Source of the DNA: Nonomuraea fuscirosea
GTDB lineage: Bacteria > Actinomycetota > Actinomycetes > Streptosporangiales > Streptosporangiaceae
Assembly: GCF_003001935.1 (NCBI RefSeq)
Contig: NZ_PVNG01000024.1
Coordinates: 1 to 64,000, forward strand
Direction of reading: 5' to 3'
Length of the DNA: 64,000 bases
The notes beneath the pieces are model-generated. The model made no database searches. It saw only the letters and a list, made by a program, of their open reading frames with translations, and had not been told where the DNA came from. Below, in pieces: positions 41,181 through 48,362 of the stretch (position 1 is its first letter; every line of letters begins with the position of its first letter). The position numbers were made by a program, and so were the translations under genes.

Positions 41181-41993
41181 TCAGGCGGCGCGGCCCAGCA
41201 GATCCTCCAGCACCACGGCCACCCCGTCCTCGTCGTTCGACAGCGTCCGGTGCTCTGCCGCCGCCAGCACCATCTCGTGGGCGTTGGCCATCGCGTATCC
41301 GGCGCCCGCGTAGAGCAGCACGGCCAGGTCGTTGGGCATGTCGCCGAAGGCCACCACGTCGCCGGCCCCGACGCCCCGCTCCCGGCAGAGCCGGTCGAGC
41401 GTGGCCGCCTTGGTGACGCCGGGAGCGCTGATCTCCAGCAACCCCTCCAGGCCCGAGTACGTCACCTCGGCCAGATCGCCGATCGTGTCCGACACCGCCG
41501 CGTACATCTCGTCCGCCGTACGGGACGGTGACAGGGCCAGCAGCTTGACGATCGGCTGGTCCACGCCGAAGACGGAGTCGACCTCGCGGTAGAAGGCCAC
41601 GTCGTGCTCGATCCTGCGGGTGTAGGCGGCCTCGATCAGCACGTTCCTGCCGGTCTCGACGGCCAGCCCGACGTCGGGCAGGGCGAGGGCGAGCGCCTCG
41701 GCGACCTTGCGCGCGGCCTGCGGGTCGAGCGGGCTGATCGCGGTGATCTCGTCGGTGGCCAGGTCGTAGACGACGGCGCCGTTGCTGCAGATCGCGGTGC
41801 CGGTGGCCTCCGCCTGAGCGGCGATCTCCTGAACGCCGCGCGGGGCTCTGGCGGTGACGAAGACGATCTCGGCGCCGGCCGCGCGGGCGGCGCGCAACGC
41901 CTGCCTGGTACGCGGGCTGACGGAGCCGGTCGAGGTGAGAAGGGTGCCGTCGAGGTCGGTGGCCACGATGCGCGGGAAGGTCACGGTGCTCAC
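41181..41993 (-). CDS. HAD-superfamily Cof-type phosphatase
   Basis: The 270-residue protein has the Cof/HAD-IIB layout: nucleophile motif VATDLDGTLL, SPRTRQALRAARAAGAEIVFVTARAP, a large cap domain (ICSNGAVVYD to PGVTKAATL), the lysine in GVTKAATLDRL, and the acidic motif VVAFGDMPNDLAVLLYAG. It should dephosphorylate a sugar phosphate or cofactor such as FMN/pyridoxal phosphate. The start is GTG at 41993; ATG 42029 is an alternative. It is monocistronic. Confidence 0.88.
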   Translation of the reverse strand: MSTVTFPRIVATDLDGTLLTSTGSVSPRTRQALRAARAAGAEIVFVTARAPRGVQEIAAQAEATGTAICSNGAVVYDLATDEITAISPLDPQAARKVAEALALALPDVGLAVETGRNVLIEAAYTRRIEHDVAFYREVDSVFGVDQPIVKLLALSPSRTADEMYAAVSDTIGDLAEVTYSGLEGLLEISAPGVTKAATLDRLCRERGVGAGDVVAFGDMPNDLAVLLYAGAGYAMANAHEMVLAAAEHRTLSNDEDGVAVVLEDLLGRAA

Positions 41994-42025
41994 CAGGCGA
42001 TTATCCCGTCCGGGCGACCGCGGGG

Positions 42026-42136
42026 TCATGAGGCATGCGAACGGCCTCTGACGATCGCGGGATCACGACGTAAACGAACGGCCTCCGGCGAGCGCGGACT
42101 CATGACGTACGCGAACAGTCTTCGGCGACCACGCGA
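42026..42136. repeat. Three tandem degenerate 37-bp repeats
   Basis: Three units begin at 42026, 42063 and 42100, each starting TCA(T/C)GA and containing CGAAC(G/A)G(C/T)CT. The period is exactly 37 bp and the copies are about 70-80 percent alike. They lie between the HAD gene and the PurO-like gene. No function is known. Confidence 0.75.
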
Positions 42137-42222
42137 CCACGTCCGCTTCGCCACGGAGCTGTAGGCTGACGCGGCCGCCGCGGATGGATCGACGAGCGGC
42201 CGGATCACGAAAGGGAGCTCGG

Positions 42223-42915
42223 GTGTCCATGCGGCCGCTGCGGCAGACCCTCCAGGCCATTCCCTATCCGGGACGGATCGTGGCGTGGGCCAGGACCCTC
42301 GACGGCGCGATGTGCGGCGGCTATGTCCTGACCGGCCGCACCCAGGCGTCGAAGGCGCGGGCCCTGCGCCTGGCCGGTCACGAACTCGTCGTCGGCCCGA
42401 CCGATCCGGCCCCGGACGACCCGCTGCGCCACTACGTCGCCGCCACGCGACGGGACGGCTGGCTGGTGTTCGGGAACGGGGAACAGGTGGCGACCGTGGC
42501 CGATCGCCTGCGCGCCGGACGGCCGCCGGTCGTCGCTCTTGACGGCCTGGACTACGAACCCGATCCGCCGATCTTCACGCCGCGCGTCACCGTGGTCGTG
42601 AACGTGGACTCCCCCGGGGACGCCTGGTTCGGCGCCGCCCGTCGCAGCTCCGGCGACCGGACCTCGACCGATCTGCTGACGCTCTCCGTCCGGGAGCTCG
42701 CTCCCGGCGATGCCGTGCTGATGACCACCTACGTGTCCGACGGCCGGCACGTGGTCACCGGAGAGCCGTTCCTCGAAGCCGTGACCGAGGCGGCCGATCA
42801 GCACGCGTTCCTGGACGAGCTGTGGGAGGCGCTCGATCCGCGCTACCGGGTGGCGGCGGCGAGCTTCACGCCGCACGACCTCGCCGGCGCGGCTCTGCGC
42901 CACCAGGAGCCGTGA
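42223..42915 (+). CDS. PurO-family IMP cyclohydrolase-like protein
   Basis: The 230-residue protein resembles the PF07826 IMP cyclohydrolase group (PurO of archaea and relatives): YPGRIVAWARTLDGAMCGGYVLTGRTQASKARAL, LVFGNGEQVATVADRL, ALDGLDYEPDPPIFTPRVTVVV and PGDAVLMTTYVSDGRHVVTGEPF. In archaea PurO closes FAICAR to IMP. Bacteria usually use PurH, so this actinobacterial protein may do the same or a related reaction. GTG 42223 is chosen because AGGGAG sits 5 nt upstream; ATG 42229 is possible. It appears to be a single gene. Confidence 0.72.
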   Translation: MSMRPLRQTLQAIPYPGRIVAWARTLDGAMCGGYVLTGRTQASKARALRLAGHELVVGPTDPAPDDPLRHYVAATRRDGWLVFGNGEQVATVADRLRAGRPPVVALDGLDYEPDPPIFTPRVTVVVNVDSPGDAWFGAARRSSGDRTSTDLLTLSVRELAPGDAVLMTTYVSDGRHVVTGEPFLEAVTEAADQHAFLDELWEALDPRYRVAAASFTPHDLAGAALRHQEP

Positions 42916-43318
42916 CCCGGCGATCAGGCGGGCATGCGCATGCGCAGGACGAGGCACGCGCCCTGACCGGGATCCTCGATGGTCAGGGTGCCGCGGTGGT
43001 GCTGATCGCGCTGCCGGCGCTCTTCGCCACCCCGGGCGACAGGCGGCAGGTGATCGTCGCGGTGCCGGGCTGGCTGGTGGTCCTGCACGTCGTGGCCGCG
43101 GTGGCGGCGGCGTGGGCGGCCTGGCACGCGGTCGTGGCCGCCGTGGTGTCGGTGCTGGCCATGGTGACGGTGGTGGCCATGGTGACGGTGGTGGCCATGG
43201 TGACGGTGGTGGCCATGGTGACGGTGGTGGCCATGGTGACGGTGGTGGCCATGGTGACGGTGGTGCTGGAACTGCCGCACTGGTGGTGGCTGCTGCGGCA
43301 GCGTCAGCCGCAGGAACG
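42916..43318. other. No confident gene; possible histidine kinase tail remnant and minisatellite
   Basis: Frames exist on both strands but none has a sound start and family match. On the minus strand, just left of 43000, the frame ending at 42924 reads RGTLTIEDPGQGACLVLRMRMPA, which looks like the last residues of a histidine kinase ATPase domain; upstream this frame dissolves into repeat-coded His/Arg. I read it as a gene remnant. The rest of the region is dominated by the 18-bp tandem repeat at 43158-43265. Confidence 0.45.
43158..43265. repeat. 18-bp tandem repeat, six identical copies
   Basis: The unit GCCATGGTGACGGTGGTG is repeated six times without change, giving 108 bp. Because 18 is a multiple of three, all frames stay open through it, which creates false long ORFs (for example Met-Val-Thr-Val-Val-Ala repeats on the plus strand and His/Arg repeats on the minus). 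Confidence 0.95.
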
Positions 43319-43795
43319 TCAGACGCGCATCTCGGACGGGAGCCGGGTGGCCGCGTCGGTGAGTTCCACGCCCAGCAGTTGGCCCGAGTCGCCGAAGTCG
43401 AGGACGACGTCCCCGGCCACGGTCTGGTCCGCCGCCTCTCCCGGGGCGATCTCGTGCTTCATCGCGATATAGGCGATGTTGCGGTCGTCGTCGACGCTCA
43501 CGTACACCGTCCGCGGCCGCGGCGTCTCCGGACGGTCGTCGTCGGCCAGCAGCCCCTCCCTGGCCTCGTGCGAGCCGGCCAGCGCCGCCCTGACCATGAC
43601 CATCGCCAGCTCGACCGCCTCCAGCGAGTCGAGCCCGGTGACCTTCCGCTCGTGCTCCCATCCGTCGAGCCCGTCGATCCGGTACGGGCACGACCACTCG
43701 CCCGTCGCCTCCTCGTAGGGCAGGCCGAGCGTGACGAGGACGTCACGTGGCGGATCGGTACGCAGCGCCAGCACCCGATGGGCGATCTCGTACAT
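43319..43795 (-). CDS. DUF6968/DUF2283-like two-part hypothetical protein
   Basis: The 158-residue protein has an N-terminal region with VLALRTDPPRDVLVTLGLP, EWSCPYRIDGLDGWE and LDSLEAVELAMVMVRAAL, typical of DUF6968-type sequences. The C-terminal part TVYVSVDDDRNIAYIAMKHEI and DVVLDFGDSGQLLGVEL is DUF2283-like. Both are short actinobacterial domains of unknown role, sometimes near toxin or immunity genes. The start is ATG at 43795. It is divergent from pyrF. Confidence 0.7.
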   Translation of the reverse strand: MYEIAHRVLALRTDPPRDVLVTLGLPYEEATGEWSCPYRIDGLDGWEHERKVTGLDSLEAVELAMVMVRAALAGSHEAREGLLADDDRPETPRPRTVYVSVDDDRNIAYIAMKHEIAPGEAADQTVAGDVVLDFGDSGQLLGVELTDAATRLPSEMRV

Positions 43796-43947
43796 GTCTG
43801 CTGATCTACCCGCACGACCACATGTGGAAGACTCGGCCCCGCACCGGATGGGCATCGGTGCCTCGGCACCCTAATGTCCTGGGAGTACGATTCATGCCCA
43901 CGGCACCCGCGGGGCCGCCTACCCGTGGTCGTGAGGGAGCTTGTCAC

Positions 43948-44769
43948 ATGAACGATTCGTTCGGGGCGCGTCTGCGAGCCATGCTCGACGACCGGGGGCC
44001 CCTGTGCGTGGGCATCGATCCGAGCCCGGCGCTGCTCACCGCCTGGGGGCTCGACGATTCGCCCGCTGGTCTGGAGCGGTTCAGCCGCACGGTGGTCGAG
44101 AACGTCGCCGACGTGGTGGCCGCGGTCAAGCCGCAGTCGGCCTTCTTCGAGCGCTGGGGCAGCCGCGGCATCGCCGTGCTGGAACGCACCATCGCGGACC
44201 TGCGCGAGGCGGGCACGCTGGTGCTGCTCGACGTCAAGCGGGGCGACATCGACAGCACGATGGCCGCCTACGCCGAGGCCTACCTCGACCGGGGCAGCCC
44301 GCTGGCCGCCGACGCGGTGACGCTGAGCCCCTACCTGGGGTTCGGCTCGCTGGAGGGCGCGATCACCTCGGCGGTGGCCAACGACGCGGGCGTGTTCGTG
44401 CTGGCCCGCACCTCCAACCCGGAGGCCGCCGGGCTGCAGCAGCTGGTGGCCGGTCAGGTGCTGGCCGGGGCCACCGCCGCCAACGCGGGGCATTCCCCGT
44501 TCGGGCCCGTCGGGCTGGTCATGGGCGCCACGCTGCCGGAGCTCGAAGACTCGCTGACCGACCTCAACGGCCCCATCCTGGCGCCGGGGCTGGGCGCGCA
44601 GGGCGCCACTCCCGCCGACGTGGCGCGCCTTTTCGGTCCGGTACGGCACGCGGTGCTGCCGTCGGTCTCCCGGGACGTGCTGGCCGACCCGAAGCGGGTG
44701 CGCAGCCGTACGCTGTTCTACCGCGACGAGTGCGCCGCGCACCTGTCGGGGGTCGCCGCCCCGAGCTGA
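43948..44769 (+). CDS. pyrF: Orotidine-5'-phosphate decarboxylase, type 2
   Basis: The 273-residue protein has LCVGIDPSPALLTAWGL, VAAVKPQSAFFERWGS, the catalytic DVKRGDIDST (Lys and two Asp), TLSPYLGFGSLEGAI and ILAPGLGAQGATPADVARLFG. It decarboxylates OMP to UMP. In many actinomycetes pyrF sits in the pyr operon before mihF and gmk, but here it is alone. It may be a relocated or second copy. The ATG is at 43948; the ribosome site is GAGGGAGC, rather far upstream. Confidence 0.92.
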   Translation: MNDSFGARLRAMLDDRGPLCVGIDPSPALLTAWGLDDSPAGLERFSRTVVENVADVVAAVKPQSAFFERWGSRGIAVLERTIADLREAGTLVLLDVKRGDIDSTMAAYAEAYLDRGSPLAADAVTLSPYLGFGSLEGAITSAVANDAGVFVLARTSNPEAAGLQQLVAGQVLAGATAANAGHSPFGPVGLVMGATLPELEDSLTDLNGPILAPGLGAQGATPADVARLFGPVRHAVLPSVSRDVLADPKRVRSRTLFYRDECAAHLSGVAAPS

Positions 44770-44785
44770 CCGACGCGGAGCGCGT

Positions 44786-45298
44786 TCAGAAGTGGGTCGC
44801 GATCCCGAACGTCTCCCGCAGCCTGGCCATGTCGTGCAGGTCGCGCTCCCTGGGCTGGTAGCCCTGGTGGAAGGTCACCTGCTGGGCGGCGGACAGGCAC
44901 GGCACGTCCACGCCCTCGACCACGCCGGAGGCGAAGGCGTCCGCCGGATAGGTGAAGGCGCCGCCGTGGTCGTCGAGCCGCTGCAGCGCCGAGCCGTCGG
45001 GGCGGAAGCTCAGCGGGTGCAGGTCCAGCTCACGCCCGCCGGGATCCGCCATGACGAAACGGGCGGGCCTGCCGGGAACGACGCCTTCGTGCCGCTCGGC
45101 GTACCCGAGGGCCTCAAGGGCGGCGATCACGGCGGGCTCCTGCTCCACCCGGTGGAGCAGGTCGAGGTCGGCGTGCTGCCTGGTGACGCGGCCGACGAGC
45201 GCGTCGACGCCCCAGCCGCCAGCGACCCAGACCGCGCAGCCCGCCGCGCGCAGGGCCCGCAGCACCGCAAGGACGGCGCCCGCCTCGAACATCCGCAT
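44786..45298 (-). CDS. Nucleotidyltransferase-domain protein (aminoglycoside/lincosamide type)
   Basis: The 170-residue protein has the minimal nucleotidyltransferase motif GGWGVDALVGRVTRQHADLDLLHR (GG..G.D...G...R.H.D.D), then RFVMADPGGRELDLHPL and CLSAAQQVTFHQGYQPRERDLHDMARL. It is similar to LnuA/AadB-like antibiotic nucleotidyltransferases and to many chromosomal relatives with no known drug. Resistance activity is not shown. GGAGG precedes its ATG. It lies downstream of leuA, separated by a perfect hairpin. Confidence 0.8.
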   Translation of the reverse strand: MRMFEAGAVLAVLRALRAAGCAVWVAGGWGVDALVGRVTRQHADLDLLHRVEQEPAVIAALEALGYAERHEGVVPGRPARFVMADPGGRELDLHPLSFRPDGSALQRLDDHGGAFTYPADAFASGVVEGVDVPCLSAAQQVTFHQGYQPRERDLHDMARLRETFGIATHF

Positions 45299-45303
45299 CC
45301 TCC

Positions 45304-45350
45304 ACGATCACAGGTTCCGCGGCGGGTCCCGCCGCGGAACCTGTGATCGT
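45304..45350. terminator. Perfect 23-bp inverted repeat, probable leuA terminator
   Basis: Arms 45304-45326 and 45328-45350 are exact reverse complements around a single central T. The hairpin starts 11 bp after the leuA stop on the minus strand, and the next gene's ribosome site begins directly beyond it. The length and perfection exceed other hairpins here, and no T run follows. It may end leuA transcripts and shield the next gene. Confidence 0.65.
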
Positions 45351-45360
45351 ACGCGAGCGG

Positions 45361-47079
45361 TCAGCCGGTGTGCGCGGCCGGCTCGATGGCCCGGTTGACC
45401 GCGGCCAGCACGGCGCGGACCGAGGCGGTCAGGACCGAGGTGTCCGTGGCCGCGCCCCAGCGGGTGACGCCGCCCGCGCGGACCTCGACGTACGCGATGG
45501 CCCGGCCGCCCCTGCCCGGATCGAGGGCGTGCTCGGCGTAGTGCAGGATGTCCGTCTCGATCCCGTCGGCGGCCAGCGCGGCGCTCAGCGCCGACAGCGG
45601 CCCGTTGCCGGTGCCGCGCAGCACGCGCCCGCTGGTCAGCGTCCCCTCGAACGCGTGCACGCCCGGCCCCGTCTCCACCGTGCTCCAGCTCACCAGCGGG
45701 GCGGCCTCCCCCGGCGCCAGGTAGGTGGCGTGGAAGAGCTCCCAGAGCTGCTCGGCGGTGATCTCCGCGCCGCTGCCGTCGGTGGCCCGCTGGACGACCC
45801 GGGAGAAGTCCATCTGCAGGCGGCGCGGCAGTTCGAGGCCGTAGCGGGTGTGCAGCAGGTACGCGACACCGCCCTTGCCCGACTGGCTGTTGACCCGGAT
45901 GACGGCCTGGTAGTCGCGGCCGACGTCGGCCGGGTCGATCGGCAGGTACGGCACCTCCCACGGCGCCCGCTCCGGCGGCACGCCCAGCTCGGCGGCCCGC
46001 TTGGCGTGGTGGGCCAGGCCCTTGCCGATGGCGTCCTGGTGGGTGCCGGAGAAGGCGGTGTAGACGAGGTCGCCCGCGTACGGGTGGCGGTCGGGCACCG
46101 GCAGCCGGTTGCAGTGCTCGACCACCCGCCGCACCTCGTCGATGTCCGAGAGGTCGATCATCGGATCGACGCCCTGCGCGTGCAGATTGAGCGCGAGCGT
46201 CACCAGGTCCACGTTGCCGGTGCGCTCCCCGTTGCCGAACAGGCAGCCCTCCACCCGCTGCGCCCCCGCCAGCAGGGCCAGCTCCGCGCAGGCGACGCCG
46301 GTGCCGCGGTCGTTGTGCGGGTGCACGGACAGGATCACCGCGTCCCTGCGGGCGAGGTTGCGGTGCATGTACTCGATCTGGTCGGCGTACACGTTGGGCG
46401 TGGCCACCTCGACCGTCGCGGGCAGGTTGAGGATCACGGGCCGGTCGGCGCAGGCGTCCCACAGGGTGGTCAGGTCGTCGCAGACCTCCAGCACGTAGTC
46501 CGGCTCGGTCAGATTGAACACCTCCGGCGAGAACTCGAAGCGGATGTCGCGGTCGCCGGCCAGCCGGGCGACGTGCCCGGCGGCGTCCCTGATCAGGGCG
46601 CGCAACTCGCTCCTGTCGTGGCCGAGCACCACCTCGCGCCAGGTGGGGGCGGTGGCGGCGTAGAGATGCACGACCACCCGGGACATGCCCTCGACGGCGG
46701 CGAACGTGCGCTCGATCAGGTCGCGTCTGGCGGCCGTGAAGACCACCACGCTCACGTCCCCGGGCACGGCGCCCGGCGTGGCCAGGTGGCGGACGAAGTC
46801 GAAGTCGGTCTGGCTGGCCGAGGGGTAGCCGACTTCGATCTCCTTGAAGCCCATGGCCGTCTGCAGGTCGAACATCCGGCGCTTGCGGGCCGGGTCCATC
46901 GGCTCGGCCAGGGCCTGGTTGCCGTCGCGCAGGTCCACGGGGACCCAGAGGGGCGCTTCGGTGATGCGCCGTCCCGGCCAGGCGCGCTCGGCGGCGAGCG
47001 GCACCTCGACGCGCTCGTGGGCGGGGCGGTAGCGGTGAGAGGGCATGGCGCTCGGGCGCTGCCGGTTCCAGTCGTACAT
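45361..47079 (-). CDS. leuA: 2-isopropylmalate synthase
   Basis: The 572-residue enzyme makes the first committed step of leucine synthesis (acetyl-CoA + 2-ketoisovalerate). Motifs are [13 protein letters not shown] (metal and substrate site), [72 protein letters not shown], and a C-terminal LeuA regulatory domain ([24 protein letters not shown]) that binds leucine. It has the actinobacterial long form. The start is ATG at 47079 with GAAGGA upstream. A leader peptide with consecutive leucine codons lies about 75 bp before it. Confidence 0.95.
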   Translation of the reverse strand: MYDWNRQRPSAMPSHRYRPAHERVEVPLAAERAWPGRRITEAPLWVPVDLRDGNQALAEPMDPARKRRMFDLQTAMGFKEIEVGYPSASQTDFDFVRHLATPGAVPGDVSVVVFTAARRDLIERTFAAVEGMSRVVVHLYAATAPTWREVVLGHDRSELRALIRDAAGHVARLAGDRDIRFEFSPEVFNLTEPDYVLEVCDDLTTLWDACADRPVILNLPATVEVATPNVYADQIEYMHRNLARRDAVILSVHPHNDRGTGVACAELALLAGAQRVEGCLFGNGERTGNVDLVTLALNLHAQGVDPMIDLSDIDEVRRVVEHCNRLPVPDRHPYAGDLVYTAFSGTHQDAIGKGLAHHAKRAAELGVPPERAPWEVPYLPIDPADVGRDYQAVIRVNSQSGKGGVAYLLHTRYGLELPRRLQMDFSRVVQRATDGSGAEITAEQLWELFHATYLAPGEAAPLVSWSTVETGPGVHAFEGTLTSGRVLRGTGNGPLSALSAALAADGIETDILHYAEHALDPGRGGRAIAYVEVRAGGVTRWGAATDTSVLTASVRAVLAAVNRAIEPAAHTG

Positions 47080-47127
47080 GATCGTCCTTCTCGGTTCTCG
47101 GAGGGGAGACCGGCGGGGCACACCGAC

Positions 47128-47169
47128 CGCCGCGGCGGGGTGCCGGTCCGGTCAGGCCCCGCCGCGGCG
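47128..47169 (-). promoter_or_regulatory. leuA attenuator hairpin
   Basis: On the minus strand, CGCCGCGGCGGGG (47157-47169, inside the leader peptide) pairs perfectly with CCCCGCCGCGGCG (47128-47140). A competing hairpin using ACCGGC and GCCGGT lies just downstream. Mutually exclusive pairings of this kind fit transcription attenuation by ribosome stalling at the leucine codons. Confidence 0.6.
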
Positions 47170-47199
47170 ACCGAGAAGGAGGCGACCGTACGACGTCAT
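47152..47199 (-). CDS. leuL: leuA leader peptide with Leu-Leu-Leu
   Basis: A 15-codon frame reads M-T-S-Y-G-R-L-L-L-G-R-R-G-G-A then TGA. Three consecutive leucine codons (CTC CTT CTC) overlap the first arm of a perfect 13-bp hairpin. This is the design of a leucine-attenuation leader, as known for Streptomyces leuA. It is too short for ordinary gene finding. Confidence 0.7.
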   Translation of the reverse strand: MTSYGRLLLGRRGGA

Positions 47200-47226
47200 G
47201 GCCGCTAGACTAACCACACCACAGGT

Positions 47227-47245
47227 CCTCAGACAACCTGAGAGG
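47227..47245. promoter_or_regulatory. Inverted repeat upstream of gntR
   Basis: CTCAG (47228-47232) and CTGAG (47238-47242) flank ACAAC, 10 nt before the gntR ATG. It is a candidate autoregulatory operator for the FadR-type protein. Confidence 0.4.
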
Positions 47246-47252
47246 AAATGCG

Positions 47253-47954
47253 ATGCCCCTCGGCTCACTCCGGCCCAGCCCGCTCGTCGAGCAGGCCACC
47301 GAGCATCTGCGCGAGCAGATCACCCAGGGCGAGTGGCCGGTGGGCACCCGGCTGCCCGGGGAGAACGCGCTGGCCAAGGCGCTCGGGGTGGGGCGCTCGA
47401 CGGTGCGCGAGGCGCTGCGGGCGCTGGCCGGGGCGGGGCTGGTGCAGGCCCGGCAGGGGTCGGGGGTGTTCGTGATCGCCACGGAGGCCGCCGCCGGTCC
47501 GGCCGAGGGGTGGGCCGCCCGGCTGCGGCGGGCCGCCATCACCGACGTCTACGAGGTACGCGTCATCGTCGAGACGCAGGCCGCCGCGCTCGCGGCCGGG
47601 AGGCGTACCGACGAGGACGTCGCGGCCCTGGAGGCGGCGCTGGAGAGGCGGTCACGCGCGGCCGGCGCGGACGACGCCGCGTTCGTTGACGCCGACATCG
47701 CGCTGCACGCGGCGGTGGTGGCGGCGGCGGGCAACCCGGTGCTGTCCGACCTGTTCGCCGAGTTCGCGCCCGCGCTGCGGGAACGGCTGATCGACCTGGT
47801 CGAGCTGCTGGGGCTGCGGGAGCACGATCGCAACCCCGGGCACGACACGCACGAGGCGCTGGTCGCGGCCATCAGGGACGGCGACGGCGCGGCGGCCGAG
47901 GAGATCCTGCGCACGGAGCTGCGCCAGACCCTGGCCCACCTGCACGCCCACTGA
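47253..47954 (+). CDS. GntR-family (FadR subfamily) regulator
   Basis: The 233-residue protein has the GntR winged helix (LVEQATEHLREQITQGEWPVGTRLPGENALAKALGVGRSTVREALRALAGAGLVQARQGSGVFV, residues 10-75) and a helical FCD domain (VYEVRVIVETQAAALAAGR, DADIALHAAVVAAAGNPVLSDLF, HEALVAAIRDGDGAAAEEIL) with Asp and His residues that may bind metal/carboxylate. GAGAGG lies about 6 nt upstream of the ATG. It is divergent from leuA, but link to leucine synthesis is not established. Confidence 0.9.
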   Translation: MPLGSLRPSPLVEQATEHLREQITQGEWPVGTRLPGENALAKALGVGRSTVREALRALAGAGLVQARQGSGVFVIATEAAAGPAEGWAARLRRAAITDVYEVRVIVETQAAALAAGRRTDEDVAALEAALERRSRAAGADDAAFVDADIALHAAVVAAAGNPVLSDLFAEFAPALRERLIDLVELLGLREHDRNPGHDTHEALVAAIRDGDGAAAEEILRTELRQTLAHLHAH

Positions 47955-48000
47955 CCGGCCGGCGTGCGGCGCGGATCGCCTCGCCGCACGGGCACCTACC

Positions 48001-48106
48001 GGGCGGGCTGACGGGCGCACCGGCCGACGTGTCCGGGTGGGCTGACGGGCGCACGCCGGCTTACGAGTCCGGGTGGGCGGTGGGTCAGCCGGTCGGGCCG
48101 GCGTCC
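48001..48106. repeat. Imperfect ~36-bp tandem repeats
   Basis: Three GC-rich units start at 48001, 48035 and 48071, each opening GGG(C/T)GGGC and ending GTCC. The first two share TGACGGGCGCAC. The last overlaps the end of the small acidic gene. Confidence 0.5.
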
Positions 48107-48294
48107 GGGCGGATGACGTCTTCGTCGTCGTCCGGCTCCTCCTCCGGCTCCGGCTCGTCCTGCGCGTCGGGCGGGTCGGCGGAGATCGGCCGGCGTGACC
48201 TCGGCGTGTCGCAGCCCGCGCGCTCGGCGACGACGTCGCTCTCGCCCTGCAGTCCCCGCACCGCCTCGGGCAGCTCCTTCGATGGCTTGCTCAT
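48085..48294 (-). CDS. Small acidic conserved protein
   Basis: The 69-residue protein reads MSKPSKELPEAVRGLQGESD, then VVAERAGCDTPRSRR and an acidic tail rich in Glu/Asp/Pro. Similar short proteins occur in actinomycetes as far as I recall, with no known role. The start is ATG at 48294 with GGCAGG just before it. The acidic end is likely disordered. Confidence 0.55.
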   Translation of the reverse strand: MSKPSKELPEAVRGLQGESDVVAERAGCDTPRSRRPISADPPDAQDEPEPEEEPDDDEDVIRPDAGPTG

Positions 48295-48362
48295 ACCTGC
48301 CACCTGCCCTGCCACAACCCGCCCAACCTGGCCGGATACCGGTCAGAAGCCGCCCGGGAGCG

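Noticed and set aside
42026-42136. CRISPR array
   Set aside because: The three 37-bp units are directly adjacent with no spacers and are only partly alike. No cas genes are in the window.
42983-43320. Proteins read through the 18-bp repeat (Met-Ala-Thr-Thr-Val-Thr on one strand, His-rich or Val-rich on others)
   Set aside because: The repeat keeps every frame open, and none of the frames has a convincing start or conserved flanks. I treat them as artefacts, apart from the possible kinase tail.
44786-45298. Acquired antibiotic-resistance gene
   Set aside because: It has the nucleotidyltransferase motif of resistance enzymes, but base composition and context are chromosomal and such genes are common in actinomycetes without known resistance.
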